Assembly (NCBI GenBank): GCA_019240635.1 | Contig: JAFAYA010000033.1 | Location: forward strand, 1 to 33,260 | Length of the DNA stretch: 33,260 nt | Reading direction: 5' to 3' | From: Acidisphaera sp. | GTDB lineage: Bacteria; Pseudomonadota; Alphaproteobacteria; Acetobacterales; Acetobacteraceae | Shown here: in pieces, positions 26,819-33,260 of the stretch | Layout: the number at the start of each line of letters is the position of its first letter | Numbering within the stretch: the first letter of the stretch is position 1 | The notes under the pieces: generated by a model | What the model saw: only the letters and a program-made list of their open reading frames with translations | Told to the model about the DNA's origin: nothing | Database searches by the model: none | Translations under genes and position numbers: made by a program

Positions 26819-29686
26819 TTATGCCGGCGCGGTGGATGAGCGCTGCAGGTTCAGGGCCAGCAGGCGGGCGAGCACTTCGGCGTCGGGCAGATCGGCGGGC
26901 CAGCCATAGGCGGCGGCAACCGCCGCGTCCAACGCGCGATGCAGCGCGTCGAGCCAGGCGCCTTCCGGCGTGCCGCGCTGGTTGTAGAGGGCGGTGAGCG
27001 TGCGTTTGCGCAGCACCGCCTCCGCGGCGGCGTCCTTCGGCAGCAGGCGGTCCGGGAAGCCCGGCGCCACCTCGGGCACGCGCTCGACGAGTTCCGGCGG
27101 GTTCAGCCAGCGGTCGCGCGCCGCGACCAGCGCCTGCGCCGCTTGCGCGATCGCCTGGGCGCGCGGATCGGCGGCGTAGGAGGCCGCGGGGCGATCGGGG
27201 GTGAGGCCATCCGGGAACGGAAAGGTCTCGAACGTGGTGGAGGGTGTGTAGCGCGGGTCGTTTCCGACACCGAGCCAAGTTCCGAGACGCAGCGCCCAGA
27301 GTTCGTGGAAGCGACTGTGCAGGATGCCGAACGTCCTATCGTCATCCCGAGCAATGACGATAGTCGCAGAGTCCGCAAGCGTTGGGGGCTGCATCCAGAC
27401 AAATAGTCTGTGCTTGGAAACCCGGGCCGTGACGATGAATCGAGCAAGACCGGCCAGCACTTTGTGCATTCCCGGGCGAGGTTCGACGTGCCGCCACCAC
27501 TCCTGCGCATACGCCTCCCGGTTGTTCGTCGCCCGCACTGGTCGTACATGCTCGGCAACATGTGCGTAGGGCGCGGCGTAGTACGATGCCTCTGCCTCGC
27601 TCATCGTCCAGCCGAAGTCGATGATCCAGGTGTCGGACGGCCGGCGGGTCACGTCCATGCCGTTCGCCCAGGGTCGCAGCACGTCCGCGTTCGGACGCAC
27701 GTTGGCATTGCTCGGCAACGCCAGCCATCGACGCGCAAGCTCACCCGGAACGTCGAAGGCGCCGCCCTTGGTGTCACCCATGAACGCTACGCCGGCATTC
27801 TCCCGTAGTCGCCGTGCGGTGGTCAGATTTGCTCCGCCCGCAGTCAGGTCGGCGTGGATCGTCCGAACTGGCACTCCGTCCAGAACCGGCGCGGATGCTC
27901 GCTCTTTCTCCCAGCATATCAGTGACACGCGCACTGCTGCCCCATCCAGCATCCAGGGCTCGTCCGACCAAGCCGTCGAGATGGCACCGGCCTGTGCGAT
28001 CGGCTCCAGGACGCGCCGGTTCGCGCCGCCGCGGATACTGTTGGTGGTCACGAGGCCGGCGTGCCGCGCCCGGCCCGCAGCGATCCGCTGCTGCGCGTGA
28101 GCGACCCAGTAGCAGACCAGATCCGCCTCGGCCGGAACCTGGCCGGTATAGGCGGCGAACAACTGGCGGCAATACGTGTTGCCCAGCACGCTGCGCATCC
28201 GCTTGCCGCCAAGAAATGGTGGATTGCCGACAATTACATCCGCCGTGGGCCACAGCGCCGGCGCGCCGTCATCGGCCAGCACCGCATCCCGGCACTCGAT
28301 CGTATCGAGGCGGCGCAGCACTGGATCGGATGGCGCGGAAAACCCGTGCCGTCGCGCCCACTGGATGTGGCCGATCCACACCGACACGCGCGCCAGCTCC
28401 GCCGCATACGGGTTCACCTCCAGCCCCAGCACCGCCTCCGGCCCCACCTGCGGGAACTCCCGCTGCAACCCGAGCGCCTCGGCTTCCACCATCGCCTGGT
28501 GCTCCAGATCCTTCAGCGCCAGCAAAGCGAGATAGAGGAAATTGCCGGAGCCGCAGGCCGGGTCCAGCACCCGGTAGGCGCGCAGCCGGTCGAGGAAGCC
28601 GCGGAACAGCGTCTCCGCCCGATCCGTCGTCGCCCGCTTCGCCCGGCTGCCCGGGCGGGCAGCCGTGCCGGCGGCGAGCGCCAGGGCCATTTGCGCGCGC
28701 ACCTGCACCCACTCCGCCAGCAACGGCCGGCGGACCACCGGATCGATCAATAGCTCGATCATCTCGCGCGCGGTGTAGTGGGCGCCGAGCTGGCTGCGCT
28801 TGTCCGGATCGAGGCCGCGCTCGAACAGCGTGCCGAGAATGCTCGGATCGATCTCCGCCCAGTCGAGCGCCGCCGCACGCTGCAGCAACGCGATGTCGTC
28901 GGCCTCCAGCGGCAGCGCAGACGCGTCCTCGAACAGGCCGCCGTCGAACCAGGCGACCGGCGTGAAATCCACCTCGCCGCCGCGCTCGGCCATCGCGCCG
29001 AACAGTTTTCGCGCATAGAATTCGAAGCGCGCCGGCGCCTTGCGCGACGCGTCCAGCATGCGCTCGAACAGGCCGGCGGGCAGCAGATCGACGTCGTCGG
29101 CGAACAGGCAGAACACCAAGCGGTTGACGAAATGCGCGACCGTCTGCGGATCATTGCCCCGGCCGCGCAGCCGCCCCGCCAGCTCGGCGAACTCCGCCGC
29201 CGCCTCGGCGGTCAGCGCCGCCCGCGTCTTGCCGGGCCGCAGCCGCTCGGGATCGGCGAACACCGCCTTGAGCACGGCGAGCCGGCCGGGGTCGGCCATC
29301 TCCTCCAGCCGGATTTCGTGCCGCTCGGAGACGCTGTTGGTCCAGTTGGTGCGGATCGCGACCCGCTCGATGTCGGAAGTGACCAGCAGCGGCGGGTTCT
29401 CCAGCGCGCCGGCATATTGCAGGAGCTGGCGATGCGCCGCCTCCAGGTCACGGTGCTTGCCCTTGTATTCCCAGGCGAAGCGGCCACGGCGCCACACATC
29501 GGCCCAGCCCTCGCCGCCGCTGGCTTTGGTCGCGCCCTTCTCGAACGCATAGGCGGCGCCGGTCGGGTCCGAGTTGGGCGTCGGCTCGTCGAGCAGGGCG
29601 CACAGGTCGAGGAAATGCTCCTGCGCGGCGGCACGCTCATGGCGGGCGTTGGCGCGCCATTTCGCGATGAAGGCGCCCGGGGTCAT
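26819..29686 (-). CDS. MmeI-like (type IIL) fused restriction endonuclease-DNA methyltransferase
   Basis: A 955-aa single-chain enzyme. The N-terminal nuclease-like part contains D63-x9-E73-x-K75 (ADVWRRGRF then AWEYKGK), the spacing known for the MmeI catalytic site. A helical linker follows, with GAHYT at 301-305. The adenine methyltransferase core has motif I LDPACGSGNFLYLALL near 374-389 and the catalytic NPPF at 488-491. The rest would hold the target-recognition domain (to about residue 815, ending YTPSTTFETFPFP) and a C-terminal helical domain. MmeI-family enzymes methylate one adenine and cut at a fixed distance. DISARM DrmMI-type methylases look similar, but no DISARM partners are present. 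The start ATG has GGAG upstream. It lies 33 nt after rmuC. The stretch around 27230-28250 is visibly less GC-rich. Confidence 0.88.
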   Translation of the reverse strand: MTPGAFIAKWRANARHERAAAQEHFLDLCALLDEPTPNSDPTGAAYAFEKGATKASGGEGWADVWRRGRFAWEYKGKHRDLEAAHRQLLQYAGALENPPLLVTSDIERVAIRTNWTNSVSERHEIRLEEMADPGRLAVLKAVFADPERLRPGKTRAALTAEAAAEFAELAGRLRGRGNDPQTVAHFVNRLVFCLFADDVDLLPAGLFERMLDASRKAPARFEFYARKLFGAMAERGGEVDFTPVAWFDGGLFEDASALPLEADDIALLQRAAALDWAEIDPSILGTLFERGLDPDKRSQLGAHYTAREMIELLIDPVVRRPLLAEWVQVRAQMALALAAGTAARPGSRAKRATTDRAETLFRGFLDRLRAYRVLDPACGSGNFLYLALLALKDLEHQAMVEAEALGLQREFPQVGPEAVLGLEVNPYAAELARVSVWIGHIQWARRHGFSAPSDPVLRRLDTIECRDAVLADDGAPALWPTADVIVGNPPFLGGKRMRSVLGNTYCRQLFAAYTGQVPAEADLVCYWVAHAQQRIAAGRARHAGLVTTNSIRGGANRRVLEPIAQAGAISTAWSDEPWMLDGAAVRVSLICWEKERASAPVLDGVPVRTIHADLTAGGANLTTARRLRENAGVAFMGDTKGGAFDVPGELARRWLALPSNANVRPNADVLRPWANGMDVTRRPSDTWIIDFGWTMSEAEASYYAAPYAHVAEHVRPVRATNNREAYAQEWWRHVEPRPGMHKVLAGLARFIVTARVSKHRLFVWMQPPTLADSATIVIARDDDRTFGILHSRFHELWALRLGTWLGVGNDPRYTPSTTFETFPFPDGLTPDRPAASYAADPRAQAIAQAAQALVAARDRWLNPPELVERVPEVAPGFPDRLLPKDAAAEAVLRKRTLTALYNQRGTPEGAWLDALHRALDAAVAAAYGWPADLPDAEVLARLLALNLQRSSTAPA

Positions 29687-29719
29687 CCAGCTCCGTGCTT
29701 CACAGGCATCGGCTCCTCG

Positions 29720-31048
29720 CTACGCCTCCTCGTCTCCCAGCGTCTCGGCTTCCAGCTCCAGCAGCCGCGCGGCCGGCTCACCCTCGATCACTGCGACGGT
29801 GCTTAACTTCTTGTCGATCTGGCGGGTTCGCACCAGGGCTTCGTCGATCGTCTTGCTGAACGTGCCGGCCTGCTTGCACAGCTTCGTCAAAAGCCCATTC
29901 ATCGTCCTCATCTCGCCCCGCGCCGCGCCGAGCAGCTTGCGGATATCATCGACACGCTGCTCCAGGGTGAGGGTGAATTGCCCGAGCTGGATGGTGCGCA
30001 GCATCGCCGGTAACAGGCTGGGCCCCAGGATCAGCACCCGACAGTTCTTGCCGACGTCGTCGATCAGGCCGGGCGTACGTGCCACCTCCGCAAACAGCCC
30101 GTCCGTCGGGAGATACATCACCGCAAATTCCACGGTTGCCGGCGGGCTTATGTATCGCGTTATGCGCTTGGCCTGCTCGCGGATCGCCCGCTCGAGGCCG
30201 CGCCGCGCCTGCCGTTCCGCCTCCGCGTCGCCCGCCTCGCTGGCGATGACCAGGCGTTCGTAGTCGGCGACCGGAAATTTTGCGTCGATCGGCAGGTAGG
30301 TCTTGGCCCCGCGCATCGGCATAATTAGCGCGAACTCGACGACCTCCTCGCTATCCTCGCGCAGCTTCCAGTTGGTCTCGTAACTTCCGGCATGCAGGAT
30401 GTCGTCCAGCATCGCGCGCACCTGCGCCTCGCCCCAGCCGCCGCGGGTCTTCACGTTGCTGAACAGGCGCTTGATGTCGCCGATCTGCGCGGTGACCGCC
30501 TGCACGTCGCCCATCGCCTTCTGCACCGCCGTGAACTGGTCGATCACCCGGGAAAAGCTTTCGTTCATCTGCTTCTCGACCGCCTGGTGCAGCTGCTCGT
30601 TCACCGTCTTCTGGATTTCCGCGAGCTTGCCTTCGTTGCCCTCGCGCATCTCGCGCAGCTTGGCCTCGAGCACGCCGCGCGTCGCCTCGAACTGCGCGGC
30701 GATGCCGGCGCCGGACTTCTCCTGCCCCTCGGCCAGCGCCAGGCGCAGCCTGCCCTGCTCCTCGGCGAGCCGGGTGTTGAGCTCGCCGGTGCCCTGCACG
30801 AGCGCGGTGCGCAGCGCGCCGAGGCTGCCGGCGACGTCCTGGCGCAGCGCGACGCCCAGCGCCCGCTCGGTCTCGGCGAGGCGCTGGCGCGTCGTCTCCG
30901 CCTCGCCGCGCTGGCCGGCGAGGCCCTGCTCCATCAGCAACCGCAGCGCCTGCAGCTGCTGCCCCTGCCGGCGCAGCACCAACAGGCTCGCCAGCGCCAC
31001 GAGCGCCGCCACCAGCACCGCGAGACCGGCGGCCATCTCGATCGTCAT
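29720..31048 (-). CDS. rmuC: DNA recombination protein RmuC
   Basis: Membrane-anchored coiled-coil protein with a PD-(D/E)XK-like nuclease core; RmuC limits recombination at inverted repeats. It has 442 aa from ATG 31048 (family about 400-500). An N-terminal hydrophobic helix (AAGLAVLVAALVALASLLVL) is followed by a long Glu/Gln/Ala-rich coiled coil (about 25-190), then the RmuC domain: SNVKTRGGWGEAQV, LPIDAKFPVADYERL, VEFAVMYLPTDGLFAEV, and a late ILGPSLLPAMLRTIQLG. I chose 31048 because GGAGG is 10 nt upstream; the ATG at 31057 is only 1 nt from that GGAGG. It is upstream of the MmeI-like gene by 33 nt, so they are probably co-transcribed; whether they cooperate is unknown. Confidence 0.93.
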   Translation of the reverse strand: MTIEMAAGLAVLVAALVALASLLVLRRQGQQLQALRLLMEQGLAGQRGEAETTRQRLAETERALGVALRQDVAGSLGALRTALVQGTGELNTRLAEEQGRLRLALAEGQEKSGAGIAAQFEATRGVLEAKLREMREGNEGKLAEIQKTVNEQLHQAVEKQMNESFSRVIDQFTAVQKAMGDVQAVTAQIGDIKRLFSNVKTRGGWGEAQVRAMLDDILHAGSYETNWKLREDSEEVVEFALIMPMRGAKTYLPIDAKFPVADYERLVIASEAGDAEAERQARRGLERAIREQAKRITRYISPPATVEFAVMYLPTDGLFAEVARTPGLIDDVGKNCRVLILGPSLLPAMLRTIQLGQFTLTLEQRVDDIRKLLGAARGEMRTMNGLLTKLCKQAGTFSKTIDEALVRTRQIDKKLSTVAVIEGEPAARLLELEAETLGDEEA

Positions 31049-31057
31049 TCCGCTCAT

Positions 31058-31285
31058 CCCTCCGGCGCCTCCCGCGCCCCCGCGCTGCGGCTTGCCGCGC
31101 CGCCCCGCCGGCCATATCGGATCGCCCCGAGTCGGCCGGCGTGCGCGCACCGCGGCCCGACGGCGGCGACCGCGGATACTACGCATGCGCCGCGTGGAAA
31201 TCCGCCGCCATGAGCCCGGCTCGCAGCCCGCGGGCGATCTGCTAGTCATAGCCGGCCGGCCCGGCGAATCGAGGGGGAGAGGATC
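31058..31285. other. Intergenic region between rmuC and the TIR-like gene
   Basis: 228 bp between divergent genes, very GC-rich. Both ends have clear ribosome sites (GGAGG for rmuC, GGGGGAGAGG for the plus-strand gene). I could not identify a convincing promoter pair and see no RNA gene or long inverted repeat. Confidence 0.45.
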
Positions 31286-32569
31286 ATGCCGCTGAACGTG
31301 TTCTATGCATGGCAGGGCGGGAGCGACGGCGCGCTGTGCAGGACACTGATCCGCGACGCACTGGAGCGTGCCGGGCGCGAACTCGGCCGGGAGCTTGCGC
31401 TGCATGAGCCAGGGCGCGACGCGCTGGCCCGGCTACCGGCGCAGGCCGCCGCCGGACGCGGATTCTCCGCCGCCATCGCCAATCGCATCCGCGAGGCCGA
31501 TCTGTTCCTCGCCGACCTCACCCTCGCCGGACCCGGCCGCGCGCCCGACCCCAACGTGCTGTTCGAGTACGGCTACGCGCTGCATGCGCTGGGCGAGCAG
31601 CGTACCATCGCAGTGATGAACGACGCGTTCGGCGGGCCCGACCAGCTGCCCGCGGACCTGCAGCTCCGCCGCCCGCCGATCGCCTACACCGCCGCCGACG
31701 CCAGCGCCAAGGAGGCGGCGGCGCGGGCGCGCCAGCAGGCCGGGGTAATGCTCGCCGGGCGGCTGCAGATGGCGCTGAAGGCCGTCGTCACCCAGTTCCC
31801 GGAGGTGGGCGGCGGGGACGCGCTGGCGCACCAGCCGATGGAGACGGCGGACGGGTTCGGCAGCCTCGTTGCCCCCGGCGGGTTCCTGTGCATCCGCCAC
31901 AACCTGCTGCGCAGCACCGAGCGGCGCGTGGTGCGGCTGCGCACCGGGCCCTATCTCTATCTGCGCCTGGTGCCGCGCTTCGTACAGCGCGAGCTGTCCT
32001 ACGCCGAGGCGCAGCGCATCGCGATGAGCCGGCTGCCGCCGCTGAGCGCGACGCGGGTGGCCGCCCTGCCGGCGCTCGGCCGCAACGAGGACGGGGTGGT
32101 CTCGTTCGCGCCCGCCGAGGGCGACGCCGACGTGGCGGAGAGCGCGGTCGCGCTGTTCCTCTCGCGCGAGATCTGGGGCATCGACTTCCGCTTCCTGCGC
32201 CGCGACCTGCCGGGCCGCGCGCACGGCCTCAACACGCCGTACGTGCCGACCGGCGCGGTGGAGGAGATCCTGCTCGACGGCTTCATCGACTTCGTGGAAG
32301 CGGCCCGCGGGCCGCTCGGGCTGACGCTGCCGCTGCGCGTGGAGGCGGGGCTGCACGGCATCCGCGACTACACGCTGGCGATCCGCAAGGACCGCTACGC
32401 CGAGCCCTTCGCGGGACACATCTTCAAGGACCACATCGTGCACAAGACCACGCTGGAACGGTGGGACGCGGACCCGTTTGCCGTGCTCCGCCCGCTGTTC
32501 GACGCGATCTACGACGCGGGCGGGCTCGAGCGGCCCGACGAGCGGGTGGCCGGCAAGCGCCAGCGCTGA
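31286..32569 (+). CDS. Protein with TIR-like / nucleoside deoxyribosyltransferase-like N-terminal domain
   Basis: 427 aa, function not recognised with certainty. The first about 135 residues follow the pattern of bacterial TIR-like or deoxyribosyltransferase-like nucleotide-processing domains: VFYAWQGGSDGALCRTLIRDAL, IANRIREADLFLADLTL, DPNVLFEYGYALHALGEQ with a candidate catalytic Glu94, then a TIAVMNDAFG strand and LPADLQLRRPPIAY. Residues 150-427 match no family I know; conserved-looking stretches include EIWGIDFRFLRRDLPG and HIFKDHIVHKTTLERWDADPF. No membrane segment or signal peptide. The ribosome site GGGGGAGAGG is strong. Similar N-termini occur in bacterial antiviral effectors that degrade NAD or nucleotides. 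Next to an MmeI-like gene this suggests a defence role, but that is inference. Confidence 0.75.
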   Translation: MPLNVFYAWQGGSDGALCRTLIRDALERAGRELGRELALHEPGRDALARLPAQAAAGRGFSAAIANRIREADLFLADLTLAGPGRAPDPNVLFEYGYALHALGEQRTIAVMNDAFGGPDQLPADLQLRRPPIAYTAADASAKEAAARARQQAGVMLAGRLQMALKAVVTQFPEVGGGDALAHQPMETADGFGSLVAPGGFLCIRHNLLRSTERRVVRLRTGPYLYLRLVPRFVQRELSYAEAQRIAMSRLPPLSATRVAALPALGRNEDGVVSFAPAEGDADVAESAVALFLSREIWGIDFRFLRRDLPGRAHGLNTPYVPTGAVEEILLDGFIDFVEAARGPLGLTLPLRVEAGLHGIRDYTLAIRKDRYAEPFAGHIFKDHIVHKTTLERWDADPFAVLRPLFDAIYDAGGLERPDERVAGKRQR

Positions 32570-32632
32570 ACCCGGCGACCGCCGGCCGGCCGCATGACGC
32601 TGGCCCTGCACCCGCCGGGTGCCATGGTCTTC

Positions 32633-33260
32633 TCAGCGTTCGGTTCTCGTGCGGGCCGTTCGCCCGCGCATGGCGCGCAGCAACCCCCGCCACGCGCCAC
32701 CGAGGCCCGTATATCTGGCTCGACCACGCAGCGTTTCGACAACCTCTTCGGCGTAGCCGGCCCGCATCATGCAGGCATGCCGCGCGTGCCGGCGGCCGGT
32801 GAACAGGTCGCGCACCCGGAACAGGTTCCACTCGTGATTGATCGAAAGGAAAACATAGGATCGCTCGTCGATCTCGTCGAAGTAGGCCTCCGCCGTTTCC
32901 CTCGCCATCTCGGTCAGCGAGTCCACGTTCAGAGCCACATCGAACCGCTCGCGCGATTTGAAGAATGTTTCCGGAGGCACGATCGAAATGCTTCCGGCCC
33001 CGTCCTCTCCGTAAAGTTTCAGGTGTTCCGGTCCAAGCGTACGTCCGAGAAAATTCGCCGATGCGACGCAGGTCAGCGGCAGGTCCACGATGGTGTAGTC
33101 GCGGATGCCGAGCCGCCAGGCGTAATAGGCCGTCCGGCCACTTCCCGCGCCGATTTCAAGCACCTTTGGAGCGACGGTATCTCCGGTGATCTTCTTGAGT
33201 TGCCATGCCTGATAGAGAGCTTGCGTGGCGCGATAGGTCTGAATGCCTCTTCCGGTGTCC
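32633..33260 (-). CDS. Sugar O-methyltransferase-like protein (partial, 5' end outside window)
   Basis: The frame is open to the right edge, so the start is not visible; about 208 codons are present, ending at TGA 32633. A SAM-binding motif KVLEIGAGSGRTAYYAWRLG is followed by YTIVDLPLTCVASANFLG, a VDLP pattern typical of the putative sugar O-methyltransferases in polysaccharide clusters (NanM-type). Then ERFDVALNVDSLTEMARE and SYVFLSINHEWN follow, and a basic tail. A GTG inside the frame at 33163 could mimic a start, but coding sequence clearly continues upstream (GIQTYRATQALYQAW). It is convergent with the TIR-like gene (63-bp gap, no strong hairpin). Base composition of its upstream part is lower in GC than the neighbours, consistent with variable glycan genes. 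Confidence 0.8.
   Translation of the reverse strand, partial: DTGRGIQTYRATQALYQAWQLKKITGDTVAPKVLEIGAGSGRTAYYAWRLGIRDYTIVDLPLTCVASANFLGRTLGPEHLKLYGEDGAGSISIVPPETFFKSRERFDVALNVDSLTEMARETAEAYFDEIDERSYVFLSINHEWNLFRVRDLFTGRRHARHACMMRAGYAEEVVETLRGRARYTGLGGAWRGLLRAMRGRTARTRTER

Noticed and set aside
26819-29686. DISARM or BREX methylase assignment
   Set aside because: No helicase, DrmA/B/C, BrxL, PglZ or other partner is present; the D-x9-E-x-K spacing fits the MmeI type better.

Overview
The window is about 33 kb of very GC-rich DNA (by eye around 70%) with strong third-position G/C bias. The dnaN-recF-gyrB block, the ubiE/coaBC/dut cluster, twin-arginine-type exported binding proteins and multi-hairpin intergenic elements all suggest the chromosome of an alphaproteobacterium. 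Rhodospirillales, possibly Acetobacteraceae, is my best guess; this is inference from gene content and composition. I found no tRNA, rRNA, CRISPR array, transposase or phage gene.

Layout. (1) 1-3306, minus: an amidohydrolase, then a PotC-type permease and a PotA-type ATPase that runs off the left edge; this looks like a polyamine/opine-class uptake operon. (2) 3457-4707, plus: a solitary UrtA-like urea/amide-binding protein. (3) 4801-13578, minus: a NitT/TauT-type ABC transporter (double-domain permease and ATPase with a C-terminal regulatory domain) with a creatininase-family amidohydrolase, followed by dnaN, recF and gyrB. dnaA is not next to dnaN. (4) 13772-14414, plus: a hicA-hicB toxin-antitoxin pair. 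(5) 14420-16931, minus: ubiE, coaBC and dut. A 111-bp palindromic element lies between ubiE and coaBC, where many relatives carry ubiB. (6) 16959-19135, plus: mutM, an enoyl-CoA hydratase and a DinB-fold protein. (7) 19157-25221, minus: a surface-glycan block of a GT2 glycosyltransferase, a small repeat protein, a giant two-headed glycosyltransferase (1124 aa) and a methyltransferase. (8) 25318-26700, plus: a rearranged CaiB-type CoA transferase. (9) 26819-32569: a possible genome-defence neighbourhood with rmuC and an MmeI-like fused restriction-methylation enzyme on the minus strand, and a divergent gene with a TIR/deoxyribosyltransferase-like N-terminus on the plus strand. (10) 32633 to the right edge, minus: a partial sugar O-methyltransferase-like gene.

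The genes divide into housekeeping (replication clamp, gyrase, CoA, dUTP and ubiquinone metabolism, base-excision repair), nitrogen-compound uptake and hydrolysis (two ABC systems, each beside an amidohydrolase, plus UrtA), cell-surface glycosylation, and possible defence or stress modules (HicAB; MmeI-like/RmuC/TIR-like). All intergenic gaps are under 300 bp; the larger ones are described as features.
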